This document shows positions 12,378 through 24,288 of a stretch of 64,000 bases of DNA, piece after piece. The translations under genes and the position numbers were made by a program. The notes beneath the pieces were generated by a model that saw nothing but the letters and a program-made list of their open reading frames with translations, was not told the origin of the DNA and did not search any database. Position 1 is the stretch's first letter. Every line of letters starts with the position of its first letter. The stretch is from positions 5,916,626-5,980,625 of the forward strand of contig OY811980.1 in NCBI GenBank assembly GCA_963681505.1, in the 5' to 3' direction. The stretch comes from Eunapius fragilis. Taxonomy: Eukaryota > Porifera > Demospongiae > Spongillida > Spongillidae.

Positions 12378-14113
12378 TACACATACTTGTTCCCAGGAAG
12401 AGGACATCTACATGATGATCCATTTAGCACGCAGGTCTGGTCGACAGCCATCTTTGTTACCCTGTTAAGAGGAAAGGGATGGTGACATGAGATGTGATCA
12501 CCACAGGGGGTAAGGCCTTACACCACACCACTCAGCACAGCCAGGAGCTCAGGGGTGTATTGGGCTATTGATTGTACCAAATTGATCCTCTGGGAGTCCT
12601 GATATGACCTGCCATTATAAGAGCACCAGAGAAATAGAATGAGTCCTGAGTTGCTGTTGCCATTGGGGACAAGGGCATCACTGTCATTGGCCTGTTTGAC
12701 ACAGATAGAGGTCTGGGGACTATACCTGATGACAAAAAAGTAATACACCATGTACAAAAAGTGAACAGGACTGTTAGCTCCACCCCCACTCCCTCTTCCT
12801 TCTCCCACCCCTCCCCCCAATGATGCAAGTACAGGGCGCGTGTGTGGTGTTTGTGGTGTGTGTGTGTGCATGTGTGTGTGTTTGTGGTGCATGTGAGGTG
12901 TGAGGTGCATACATGTGTCTGGTGTGTGTCTGTGTGTGTGTGGTTGATGTGTTGATGTGTTATCATAGGTGTAGAATATAGGAGGCTCAGGCACCTCCCC
13001 CCCCCCCCCCCACAGGCAAATTGCTGAGGGGGGTTCGGCACCACCCCCCATCCCCCAGTGTACTTATTTACATTATTAAATTAATGGTAATGGAATGTTG
13101 GTAAGGGAACTCACCCTGTGTAGTCAGTGAAGGTTCCATATGTAAGCTCTGGACACACACTCTCGTCCAGCACACTACCCAGGTTAACTAAAGACCACAC
13201 CCTCTGTGGGGTGAAGGGATGTCATAATGATGCCAAAAACCTTAGACCACCATGGGAAGGTGCATTCATGTGGATGTTAGCATTCACCACGAGGTTAGGT
13301 CTGAGAGGACCAGAGGAACGTTGACATGTTATGTTGGTAGGAAAAGGAAGACCATTTAGTCTACTGACTGATCCCGAGTCGTTCTGGGGAGGAAGAAGGA
13401 GGGAGGAGCGTGGGGAAGGGAAAGCATGTAGGCAACCAGTTAGATCCAAGTCACATGATCCCTCCATGGCAACCTTTGGTGATGTAAAAGGGTGAACAGT
13501 CTTCATGCCTGTGTACATATGAAAAAGAACTATTGACTCACCTAGCTCTTGATGAGATCACACCCAGCATATGATCTCCATGGAGACCCACACATCCAAT
13601 TCACACCCCTCCATGCCAACCTTCAGCCTTCAGAGGTGCCTGTGTGCATGTAAAAATGAAAATACATGGTGCATGATAGAAGTAATAAAATTAGTAGAAC
13701 CTTTATGGCACTCAAAGGCGGCTGCATATATAGTACAGCAAAAATTAAATGGCCGGTTTCTTTTTGTTTTTCCACTCACCTTATGCAAAGGTGGTGTGAT
13801 GCGTTCTGTGAGACATCCAAGTACGTGTGTTGTATCAACTGGCCATACTGTCAAAATGGAGCAGTCAAATAATTATCTAGTATTAGTTGGTCATTATGGA
13901 CATGGCTTTTTGACAGCATTGCCATGACAATGATTTTTAACCCCACAACAATACTGTACAAAGAGTCATTACAAAATGTGTCCAAACTCTGTCACTAGTA
14001 GCCTACCCTTAAAGCAGGTGGGCAGCATTCGATATCATCCAGCATACTTCATGTTTGTCTTCAGGCTATCAGGGTCTGCATGTTATAAATAGATGTGTGT
14101 AGCTGCATAACTG
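10125..14113. mobile_element. Element copy 2, 3' part missing
   Basis: It begins CACTGTTAAAAAAAA exactly like copy 1 and stays highly similar, in the same order, to about 14113 (equivalent of about 7965). It then stops inside the exons of an Ig/FN3 gene. The right terminal repeat seen in copy 1 is absent. Differences include a longer poly-C run (11922-11944) and small indels. Confidence 0.65.
11560..13900 (-). CDS. Unrecognised Cys-rich multi-exon gene, copy 2 (best preserved)
   Basis: The clearest exon is 12725-12522 (204 bases). It reads YSPQTSICVKQANDSDALVP and then SYQDSQRINLVQSIAQYTPE with no stop; copies 1 and 3 are broken there. The upstream exon, about 13200-13125, ends TYGTFTDYTG with a GTGAGT donor whose phase fits. 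Other matching blocks are about 13385-13222 (FPTNITCQRSSG), about 12286-12120 (ICNGLCRHTWVHNG) and about 11640-11577 (NTDSGIYSLPLERCWQYLDY). Start and stop are not defined and the domain is unrecognised. Matching splice phases argue for a real gene; position inside a repeated element leaves host versus transposon origin open. Confidence 0.45.
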
Positions 14114-14284
14114 TACTAGAGTGACCTATATACGCATTTGGCCCTGATAGCCTGAAGACATACATGAACTAACATATTTATACAGAACCTCTGGTTTCTT
14201 CATGCTCCTTTGTTCAATAATTTGCTGATGCAATTTGTAATACATAGGCCATAATGAATATATGAATGCAGTAAAGCTTTCTAT

Positions 14285-16489
14285 TATTTCCACCTGGTTC
14301 ACTCACTGTCCATGTGACCATCAGTTCAGTGACTGTGACTGACACGATTCTGGTGATAACTGGAGACATTGGCCCTAATAGTTGGGAGGAATACAAGTGG
14401 TGAGCCAAAGGCTTGCAGTAGTTGGCGCTCACTTAAGGAAAGAGTAGCCACAATAATGTTGGATGAGATACTGGTTAGGCCAACAGCATTTGTTAGACTG
14501 ACATCAATGGTGTAGTTGGAGTAAGGATAGAGAGCAGATAGAACAGCGTGCCCAAAGGAAGCATCTGGTGCCTACTCCCTTCCTGAGGGTACCTAACTGA
14601 AGCATAGCTGACATTGATGCCTATCAGTGGAGAGTATCCATCAAATCCATTTGCCCAGTTGATTGAGATGGACGAATTGTCCACATCGGATGAAATCAGT
14701 CCAGTCGGGGAGTCTGGAGGCACTGTAGTGAACAGAATGAATTTATATAAATACATCAGGTGGTCCCACAAGACAGTGTATCAGCCATAAATACATGTAG
14801 AAACATACCGCATATGTGGTTGAAATTACAAGAGCCATTACATATAAATTCACCCCTAAATGTATACCATAATTCTATTGGCATCTTTCATCACATGATA
14901 CTTAATTTAATTCATCGCCTATCATTTCTACCACGCTGATGCTTGGTTCCCATGTCCATAGTTAAAATGAAGTATTGAAGATGGCCACCAAAAGTCATGT
15001 GACCATGAAATCTACACAGCACTTACAAAAGAATCATCATTGCGTAGTGAATTATTATTATATATCAAAATAGGCACATAGTATCTGCATATTCATTTAG
15101 TGTATCAGTGTATCAAAAGTTTTTCATATATTGAATATTAGTTAGATCATTTCATCTCAGCAGGCAAAACTCATTTTGGTAATTTACAGGACCTTCAGTT
15201 AAGAAGGCAAAACCTGAATGCAAAAAAGTACTATGCCACTGTCATATTTCTTCAATATCCACACAGCCACTGCATTGTATGATATGTTACCTCTACAATA
15301 TTTTGCCCCAATGATGGAATTCATTACTGCTTACATCAAAGGTCAACTTAACTTGAACAAACAATTGGATGGAACCCGATGAATTACCAACAAGATTTGA
15401 TGCACTACAAGTATTATTGCCAGTGTTTCGTGCATCAAGAGATGACAAGGTCAAAACAGTGAGGTTGCTATCATTGATGATTTGAAAGTTCAATATCTGC
15501 CTAGCAGCTAGAGTGGTCCATGTAATTGAAGGAGAAGGGAGCCCATCAAAAGTACATTCTAAATCCACACTGAGACCTTGGACCTCAAAGATGATGGTCT
15601 GCGATGGAAGTATTTTGGGAGGGACTGGATTGAGAGACCACATAAACATAACACTCACCATGCATGGTATGGCTTACAGTTTACAACCACTTGGGTAGAG
15701 TTATTCACAGCCTGTCCAGTCAAAATTTATAGCAGAATTGTTGTTACGCATGTGTAAAGTCCAGCATTTGTACGATTCACCAAAGCCAAAGTATTTTTTG
15801 CAAATGATGAAACAATATTTTGATTAGGGTCCAGCCATTTTTGCTTTACAGCAAGGGCACTGGCTGTAATTACTTTGCTGCACAACAGGGAGAGGGTACT
15901 AGGCTTATTTACATATGTAATTACAGGAGGATCCACTGGTACAGCTACAAATGCTACAAGAAAAAAAATTAGGAAGACAAATTGCACATTAGAAGCTGAC
16001 TAACCTGTACTTTGAATACTGTCTGTACATTGAATTGGTACGGCATTTAGTATCATTCCAGGATTGGGTACATTGAGTACATAAGGTGGTAAAGAAGAAG
16101 AAGGTTGGTACTGCTCTGATGCAATAATCCAGTCATTCCTTGCTGTTTCAGAACATATTAGGCACACTGAAGTGTTCTGGGTAACAACAATTGTCTGCCC
16201 TGAAGAAATAGTGTAATTGTACAGGCACTCTTGGCCAGAAACTGATGGAGCAAAGCAACACATTATATGAACTGAACATCAGATTCATGATTTCCATTAC
16301 GTTAATAAACAGTTGCGTGCTTACCTTGATATAGAAATATTCCACAAATGTATAAGAATACAGCCAGTGAATTTGGAATTTTCTATAAATAATTGGCATT
16401 TAATGAGTATACATGTCCACAGCAGAACTGTGCTTACCTTTCACAACAGCATGCCAGAGGGGGATTAATTGAAGTCGTTTTGCATTCAT
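14285..16489 (-). pseudogene. Ig/FN3 receptor-like gene, 5' part, disrupted
   Basis: Minus-strand exons: possible ATG exon 16489-16445; signal-peptide-like exon 16382-16325 (NSLAVFLYICGIFLYQ); 16241-16005 (Cys-containing N-terminal domain, ECLYNYTISSGQ); 15944-15678 (Ig-like, ending NAGLYTC); 15624 to about 15335 (Ig-like, CTFDGLPSPSITW and NNTCSASNLVG); 14722-14433 (FN3, PDSPTGLISSDVDNSSISIN); 14374 to about 14285 (FN3 start, ELMVTWTVS). Most inner junctions are phase 1. An in-frame TAA lies at 15727-15729 and the 14722-14433 exon changes frame near 14565. The gene stops where element copy 2 begins. It was probably a surface receptor or adhesion protein; the downstream half is not visible. 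Sequencing error could explain one lesion. Confidence 0.65.
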
Positions 16490-18480
16490 TATTATGAATG
16501 CATGTATCTGAAATCAAGCTCTCTCAAATAATATGCATGTATCAATCCACTGATCTGCATTGCCTATTTCAAGCCAACAAATATGTGGTCTTGGCTCAGT
16601 ACTACACAACATCCTGATCACCAATAAACTATTGCATATATTGGGCAACATAATACATGGAAAATTGAGTGCTAATTATGTAAGGAAATTTAAAAATCAT
16701 TTGTAAAACCAATACGTGATTTTCAAGAGTTGGTTTTTGTATACTTGTGGCTCAAATGCAATTCGACAAATGTTAGGGCAAATGAAAGATTAATTTGCTG
16801 GTAAGGATGTAAAACTGGTAAGTGCTATAATGGCATTGTTTCAAATTACGCACATACAGGTAGGTAAGGAGGACGTGAAGAAATGCTTGGTATTCATGCA
16901 TAATTTTAATTCCTAGTTTGTTCTGCTAAGGAAATTACATCGAATTCACAGGAATATCTATGAACTTATTTGCATGCATAGGACTGGGGTACCAAAAACT
17001 CATTAATTAGTACGCGCCTCCACAGTATACCAGCTGTCCCGATTTAAACTGGTTAACTAAGCAAGCATACAGGATCGCGGTGCAGTATAATGTATGCAGG
17101 ATATAGGTGGAAATTTTTCTGGGAATATTGTTTGATAAATATCTCCTTGCCCTGGAGACGTACTTTCTCTGCATGACCTGCCCAGGCTACTCAAGGAGCA
17201 ACAGTTGAAGACCCGGGCGTGACTATAGGCGGAGGGAGGAGACCTGATCAAGTGTTTTGCACTTTGAGGATGGTGTGTAGCACTCCTCCCTCCTCGGACA
17301 ATAGTGTGGGGGCAATTGCCCCCATGGCCCTCGTGCTTCCTACGCAACTATAGGAAATTCAAGTGCACTCTTAAAAATAAATAAATTAATATCTATCCAG
17401 GACCCCGTTCCCTAGAAGTACACATTTTTGGACGGACCGTACTCCTTCGGGTGTGTTCGGTCCAGAATTCCCTTTGGGATACTGGATCGTATTCCCTAAG
17501 GCGATACGATCCAGCGGACCGGACCGAGAATCATCCCGTACCGTATATTGCCCTATGACGCTGGCATCCCGCTACAAATCGTTTGCAGCCTAAATGCAGG
17601 CCTTATCAGATGGGGTTCGTAGAACCAAAAGGATACCCTTAACCAGGAATTTATTTCGAAAGACTGTAGAGCTCTAGTAAAGTTAAGTTTTTAAAACTTT
17701 ATATTGTTAGGAATCGTGCAGCCGGGTTGAAACAACCAGCAAATCATTAGTACAATGCAACTCCCAGCGCGAGGAAGGGGGAGGGGGGGGGGGGGGGGGG
17801 GGGATCTCTAAAGAAGTATGTGTAACAAACAGCACAGTAACACAAAGAGAATTATTGGTCCAGCAAGAACCGCTGCAATAGAACTGTATAGAATGAATGT
17901 CTGTGTGTATGTCTGGATTATTGTATTATAATTTTAAAATATAAACACTGCAGCAGCTCCTGCATACCTCTGCACACTTCCGCGCACCTTTTATTATATT
18001 TAAACTTCGCATTTTCCGGAAAAGTATAAACAATACTATTGAAAGCTTGCATGCATGATAATCTTACTCACAAGGTGGGATCCTATAGCGATATAAATGG
18101 GGCAGTGCAAGAGAAAACTGGGCTTATGTGATTTTTAACATTTCTTCAATTCATTTTGCAGAATCGTTGTGACCTTTAAAGCTCCGTCCTTCAAACTTAC
18201 TACATATATTACCGGACCATTTTACTACTGCATTTTGTTGTCGAATGTTTTTTATTTACTCCCTGGGGGGGTCCTCATGATTAAACAACCAGAACAGTTA
18301 GATTTCAATGGATCTCGGTGAATGAATGCCTTTTCGCGTTCAAATTTGCAGCACATTTACAACACTGCACCCGCTATTTTTCCGTCTTTTCGTTTGAGAT
18401 GTGATGAGCGGTTACAAAACCGCGGCGTTTGAAAGTTGTCGTTCATTTCTCTTCCGATTGTCCGCCATTGTGCCGTCATT
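16490..18480. other. Intergenic, no gene seen
   Basis: No coding exon was supported. It contains a 31-base G-rich run (17771-17801) and, at 18098-18130, sequence matching one end of the MITE at 31507-31757 (GGGGCAGTGCAAGAGAAAA). A patch at 17400-17560 has repeated GGTCC/GATCC words and small inverted repeats, of unknown nature. The 96-codon ORF at 17057-17347 on the minus strand has no recognisable feature. Confidence 0.5.
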
Positions 18481-18639
18481 GCTATTTTAACCCCGTGACT
18501 GCGAGACACTGCCCATCAAGTGCCCCACCCTCCCTCGAATCGATAGCCCAGGCCATCCGGAGATGGACCTGACATTTTGCAAGTTGCTTGTCACGTGAGC
18601 ATCACTATAGGTTACACCGGTCTGCGTCTCCATCAGTTG

Positions 18640-19530
18640 CCGGCTTTGGCGGATCCAGGGGGGGGGGGGGGTCCAGGGTGTCTGGACCCCCCCCCCCCCC
18701 CCCCCCCCCCTCGAACCTGAATATGAAATAATTAGCATGCATATGACGTGTCGCACGTGAGATATACATTTCTACGGAGTGCACTTCGTGAAGTTGCTAA
18801 ATAGCTTATCTTATTGCTTATTCATTGGTTAGTGCTATATTTTAGTTCTGTAAATTGCGAGATACGTAGTAGGCTGGTATTTATACGTAAGATAAATGTA
18901 TTCCAAAATGCTAACCCACGGTCGTAATATAGAGCGATTCTTTCCGCAGTTATTTTGATTCGTGCTCTATTATTAGTACCCATCAAGGTTGAATGCACCT
19001 TGCTGCAAGACCATTGCAAATTTAAAATTTAAATTATAAATTTTAACAAAGAAACTAAGCCGGCGCATGTAACGTACAATGCAAATCTGCGACGAAACAC
19101 ACTAGCCGTATAAATCCGCAAAACCACAATAGCCTGGAAACCAGAACGTAACGGAGTGGCACGCATTTATTGGTTATGACTGTTTCCGTTTCAAATCCCC
19201 CTAAATATACAATCCGTGGATGTGTGCAAAACAATTTCTCGGTAAATTTCAAATAGCAAAGGAAACCGCATGCATGTAACAACACAGCCATTTATATCCA
19301 CAAGACTACAATAGCCTGGAAACCCGGCAGAATGTAACGGAGTGTCACTCATTTATTGTGTTGATTGCCTTAATTAGTTTCCAATCCCCGGCCCCCTTAC
19401 ATGTACAATCTGTGGAATGCGCACCAAATTTTTTTCGCGCGCCTTCACGCGCCCCTCCCCACTCATCAATTATTCATATCGGACCCCCCCCCTCGCCAAA
19501 AATCCTGCATCCGCCCCTGTTGCGTAAACG
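18640..19530. repeat. Possible hAT-like end fragments with poly-G/C runs
   Basis: TTGGCGGATCCAGG at about 18647 followed by a 14-base G run, and CCTGCATCCGCCCCTG at about 19504-19519, resemble opposite ends of hAT-type non-autonomous elements (CAGGGGCGGATGCAGG). They are imperfect, so a single element is only suggested. A C run of about 22 bases lies at about 18688-18710. No gene seen. Confidence 0.35.
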
Positions 19531-19789
19531 AGTTGGGAGTTTACGGTGGCGCGTGGCAACATGAAAACGTCGAATTGATCGATCCAAAAGCTAAGATAAC
19601 GTGCGTAAGCTCAAACCTTTTGCAATCACGTATTGGGCTATTGCATTATTTAATCGTACACCCCCACAGACAAGAACTTGGGGGGCATGTCCAAATCTTT
19701 GTCCAGAGGGGCTTGTGACATGACAATGTGCATTTTCCAGGGGGTCTCCTGTGAAATAGGATAATCATTATGGACTGTCTGTGGTACTC

Positions 19790-20522
19790 TACGGGTATAG
19801 GTGTGTGTCCTGGGGGCTCATCCTGATGGCCAATTTGTGTCCTGGGGTGAGCGTCCGGAGTACTGTAGGGGAACGGGTGTGTGTCCTGGGGGTAGAGATG
19901 TGAGCCTTCCGGGGGTACTGTAGGGGAACAGGTTTGTATCCTGGGGGGAGGGTCGTGAGCCATCCGGGGTACTTTAGGGGTACAGGTGTGTGTCCTGGGG
20001 GGAGAGATGTGAGCCGTCCGGGGTACTGTAGGGATACACGTGTGTGTCCTGGAGGGAGAGACATGAGCCGTCCGGGGTACTGTAAGTGAACAGGCTTGTG
20101 TCCTGGGGGGAGAGATGTGAGCTGTCTGGGGTACTGTAGGGGTACAGGTGTGCATCCTGGAGGGAGCAAAATGAGCCGTCCGGGGTACTTTAGGGGTACA
20201 GGTGTGTGTCCTGGGGGGAGAGACGTGAGCCGTCCGGGGTACTGTAGGGGAACAAGTGTGTGTCCTGGGGGAGAGACGTGAGCTGTCTGGGGTACTGTAG
20301 GGGTACAGGTGTGTGTCCTGGGGGGAGTGACATGAGCTGTCTGGGGTACTTTAGGGTACAGGTGTGTGTCCTGGGGGGAGAGACGTGGGCCGTCCGGGGT
20401 ACTGTAGTGGTACAGGTGTGTGCCCTGGGGGGAACAAAATGAGCTGTCCGGGGTACTGTAGGGGAACAGGTGTGTGTCCTGGGGGAGAGACGTGAGCCGT
20501 CCGGGGTACTTCAGGGGAATAT
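19790..20522. repeat. 54-bp minisatellite, about 13 copies
   Basis: A GC-rich unit recurs every 54 bases; the word TCCTGG recurs at 20047, 20101 and 20155. The core is GTGTGTCCTGGGGGGAGAG followed by GCCGTCCGGGGTACTGTAGG. Because 54 is divisible by three, long open frames run through it on both strands (18-residue Pro-rich repeats on the minus strand). These are best read as a consequence of the period, not as proteins. Confidence 0.9.
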
Positions 20523-20777
20523 GTATGTTTTCCACATGGTGTGTATAAGTACTCAAAGGGATAGGAATTATCTCCAGGGTGAAGTGATAGTAGTGTATGT
20601 GTAAGATGCAGATCTATGCTTTGTGGACCTAGAATGAAATCCTTCATATCAACTCCATCTGAGCAAAGAGTAGCAGCATGCTGAAAGACGCCAATCTCTG
20701 TGTGTGCTGGCCTTGTGTGTACAAGCCATCAATCAATAAAATGTTATTCAGGACTTGCTTAATAAACACAGGCTTTG

Positions 20778-21065
20778 TCACAGCCAGTCGCAATGTTCAA
20801 TGTAACAGTTTAACTTTTGCAACGTACTTTGTGTGAGGTCTTCGTCATCACTGCTGTTAATGCATGATTCTTCTTCACTAGTGTACATGTAGTCAAAAGG
20901 ATACTCTGCTGCGCTCTGAGATCTTCCGCATCCTTCTTTATCTGAAGGCCGAGGATCGACATCGCCAGATAACTCCTCAGAAACGTCACTGTTATAGCCG
21001 TCACTAGAATCCTCTGCTGCTCTCAGCGAGCCGACATTACCAGAAAGCTCCTCTTCCTTTGACAT
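20778..21065 (-). CDS. Small acidic Ser-rich ORF, possible first exon
   Basis: A minus-strand ORF starts with ATG at 21065 and reads MSKEEELSGNVGSLRAAEDS, then a run of Asp/Glu/Ser and SSDDEDLTQ. A GTACGT donor sits just after LTQ (near 20820), so it may be a 5' exon. Acidic leader exons like this are common in transposase genes and in nuclear proteins. No domain is recognised and no downstream exon was found. It lies between the 54-bp minisatellite and a hAT-like MITE. Confidence 0.35.
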   Translation of the reverse strand: MSKEEELSGNVGSLRAAEDSSDGYNSDVSEELSGDVDPRPSDKEGCGRSQSAAEYPFDYMYTSEEESCINSSDDEDLTQSTLQKLNCYIEHCDWL

Positions 21066-21161
21066 CGCAGCAACCTAATTGCGCCGACACGAAACTAGCT
21101 GCCTTGGAACTGCTTGATAAAGCGCCTTGCGCTGCGCATTGAAAGCTAATATGTACCCAAC

Positions 21162-21924
21162 CAGTGGCGTAGGAAGGGAATAAAAAGTGCAGCGGCCAAA
21201 GTTAAATGGCGGAGTCCCCCGGGGAGGGTGCGGGAGGGGGGCGCCCCTCCCGCCCAGCCATGGGGGAGCGCTGTAAGCTCCCCCATTGGGGGTCTGGGGG
21301 GCGGAGCCCCAGAAGCCAACGCTTTTTGCGTAGAAAAACACCCCCCAAAACGCAAAAACTGCACTTCTTAACTTTAAAAGCTGCATGCATAAAGTTGGAG
21401 TCACATTCTTGATCTCCATGACCTCTTAAAGGTAGGCCTTGATGTGCTAAAAATCGGACATTTGCGACTATTTTCAAAAAACACTTTCGACGATCCAATC
21501 TTTTTTTTTGCGTTTGGGACGACAAGGCTTCCGCTATATTGGGTGTAGAGGATGGCAATGCTAGCATTTTTACAGCATCGCTACTTTCCAGATAGTGCAG
21601 CCAAGGTCACTTGTCGAACCATGTCCATGATGGTTGAAAACTACGTTGCGCGGGTACCTTATTACCGAAGCTTCTTTTCGGAAAGGGATACAATCTTGGT
21701 TGGTGCGCTTGTTCAGGAAAGCTATAGCTGAAGTCGCCATAATGACACTTGCAACAGCATGTAATTCACTAGCAGCAGCTGCTCAGCTGATTTGAATTAC
21801 ATCAATACTGCATATACTATCATGAAAATTTTAAGTTAACCTATATTTTAATTTATTTTTCTCATATGTATGAAAAAGTGCAGCGGCCATGGCCGCTGCT
21901 GCCGCTGCAGCTCCTACGCCACTG
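21162..21924. mobile_element. hAT-like non-autonomous element
   Basis: Termini are CAGTGGCGTAGGA at the left and the inverse, TCCTACGCCACTG, at the right. Both ends carry an internal AAAAGTGCAGCGGCCA word. CAGTGGCG-type ends are typical of hAT elements. The flanks share CCAAC, but a clean 8-bp duplication was not confirmed. The internal ORFs are short and not recognised. Confidence 0.65.
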
Positions 21925-22482
21925 CCAACGCATCCTAAGTGGTGGCCACTAGCTACTAAAAACATTTAAACATGCCCACAGTACATGTTCGCACCATCAA
22001 AATAAACGCATGCTGTGCATCAAAATAGGGGTAAAAGAAAGACGATTGTACATGCAAAGATACTTAGTCGCAAATTATTCATGATGCGAGCATGAAACCA
22101 CCATGAGTATGGCTTCATGTATGCCTCTACAGGTATGACAACATTTCTGTGTTCAAGTCACGGAGCCTGTTCTTTTTCACATTCATTTCTCCTACAAAAA
22201 AAAAAAAAGAAACATAAATGATATTGCAGCATTCCCATCCCTTCACTTGTGTATTTAAAGCAGGAGTTGCCGTATAAAAGGAGCTTGGATCCAAAAATTT
22301 CAACCGGCCGTGCGGCTGTTTTAGATTAAAAATGGTGGCTTCATATACATAGAGCTAGAGGCTTGGCAACAACAGTTACAGCGTACAAGTTCAAGCACGC
22401 ATGCATGTTTTGAAATATATGCAACAATACCATTTTTGAAGTTAATAACACTAAGTTAACAAACTGGATCACATGTTCGTAT
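21925..22482. other. No gene seen
   Basis: AT-rich sequence with an A-rich run at 22194-22208. No exon supported. Confidence 0.45.
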
Positions 22483-22745
22483 AATGGCGACCTCTTCACC
22501 AGAAGATACGTACTCTAGGTTTAGACTGCATCTGCAAGGGTCCTTTTCCTCTCAAGAGAAAAGGAAACGTTTCTGAGTAGATTTGAGGCAGCGAAGCAAC
22601 TACTTGCACCTGGTTGCAAGCGGAACGCTACTATCAGCGTGTTGAATACTTTGCTGGACCGTGTATTGACACAACCCGAGAATGTCCAGGCCTCAAATGG
22701 CAGAACATCCTATTCTAAGAATGAAATGATGTTGGATTCTGCAGG
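22483..22745 (+). pseudogene. Possible 5' exon with a frame change
   Basis: ATG at 22483 opens MATSSPEDTYSRFRLHLQG and reaches a stop near 22575. The +1 frame then continues as FEAAKQLLAPGCKRNATIS, then RVLTQPENVQASNG, up to a GTTAGT donor after 22742. Joined by one base shift this would be an 80-90 residue exon. The domain is not recognised and no downstream exon is visible before the assembly gap, so this is tentative. Confidence 0.3.
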
Positions 22746-23533
22746 TTAGTTGGATGGATATATACATGAGAATAGACAAGCTTCTACATTAGTGTACAAT
22801 TAGACACACTGATTTTGGGAGTGTGGAAAACGATGCCTGGGTGTGGTACAGTTGTATATGTACAGTATATGTGGATGTGTCTAAAAGCTTGCCATGTGGC
22901 AGTCCTTGTGTGGACACTTGTAATTTGTGGTAGTCCAGGTCAAGATGTTCAGTAGCAGATGCAGTTTAGGGAAGGGGAGCTGACTGTGGGCAGGGTGGCA
23001 TACCTCCTTCAGTACATTTGCCTCAAACACACAATACACTATGAATTTATGTACAAAGGCAAACATAGAATGCTGTATGCCCCAAAGTCACATCTACCCC
23101 ATCCCCATATCACTGACTAACACACGAGTACAAGCTTGGCCTGTACAAGTAGCACTGTAGTAGTTTGGCAGCACCAGTGGCTGTTGGATTGGTGTTTTGT
23201 ATCAAACCACAATTGTATGGACTACTACATAATGCAATTTCAGTCAGAACACTACACCTATTGGCTCATTGTGTATTCTATCAGCTATGCAACAACACTG
23301 TGCACTGAAATTGTTCCCCTGGACAAAATCTGCTAGTAGAATCTGCACATAACCAGCTTACAAATCATGTCCCCCAAGGACACGATACACTTCCCCCCTC
23401 CAGCAAAAAATATCCCCTCCAAACACATACACACTTGCACACACAAATACACATGCATACACTCATGCACACACATACACACATTCACACATATGCACAC
23501 CACACATACAGGTACACTCACATCCATACATGT
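22746..23533. other. No gene seen; AC-rich end
   Basis: No supported exon. The last 110 bases are an irregular CA-rich repeat running into the gap. Confidence 0.45.
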
Positions 23534-23733
23534 NNNNNNNNNNNNNNNNNNNNNNNNNNNNNNNNNNNNNNNNNNNNNNNNNNNNNNNNNNNNNNNNNNN
23601 NNNNNNNNNNNNNNNNNNNNNNNNNNNNNNNNNNNNNNNNNNNNNNNNNNNNNNNNNNNNNNNNNNNNNNNNNNNNNNNNNNNNNNNNNNNNNNNNNNNN
23701 NNNNNNNNNNNNNNNNNNNNNNNNNNNNNNNNN
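23534..23733. other. Assembly gap (200 N)
   Basis: Exactly 200 undetermined bases, bordered by a CA-rich repeat on the left and a pure AGA repeat on the right. The true length is unknown and the join may not be reliable. Confidence 1.
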
Positions 23734-24288
23734 AGAAGAAGAAGAAGAAGAAGAAGAAGAAGAAGAAGAAGAAGAAGAAGAAGAAGAAGAAGAAGAAGAA
23801 GAAGAAGAAGAAGAAGAAGAAGAAGAAGAAGAAGAAGAAGAAGAAGAAGAAGAAGAAGAAGAAGAAGAAGAAGAAGAAGAAGAAGAAGAAGAGAAGAAGA
23901 AGAAGAAGAAGAAGAAGAAGAAGAAGAAGGAAGAAGAAGAAGAAGAAGAAGAAGAAGAAGAAGAAGAAGAAGAAGAAGAGAGAAGAAGAAGAAGAAGAAG
24001 AAGAAGAAGAAGAAGAAGAAGAAGAAGAAGAAGAAGAAGAAGAAGAAAGAAGAAGAAGAGAAGAGAAGAAGAAGAAAGAAGAAGAAGAAGAAGAAGAAGA
24101 AGAAGAAGAAGAAGAAGAAGAAGAAGAAGCAGAAGAAGAAGAAGAAGAAGAAGAAGAAGAAGAAGAAGAAGAAGAAGAGAAGAAGAAGAAGAAGAAGAAG
24201 AAGAAGAAGAAGAAGAAGAAGAAGAAGAAGAAGAAGAAGAAGAAGAAGAAGAAGAAGACAGAAGAAGAAGACGACGACGACGACGATG
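23734..24288. repeat. (AGA)n microsatellite, about 550 bp
   Basis: Nearly uninterrupted AGA/GAA triplets with occasional one-base slips, ending in GAC triplets near 24270-24285. Poly-Lys, poly-Glu and poly-Arg frames through it are artefacts of the repeat. Confidence 0.98.

Noticed and set aside
19646-20647. CRISPR-like array or Pro-rich repeat protein
   Set aside because: There are no unique spacers between the 54-bp units, and the DNA is animal-like. The long frames follow from a period divisible by three.
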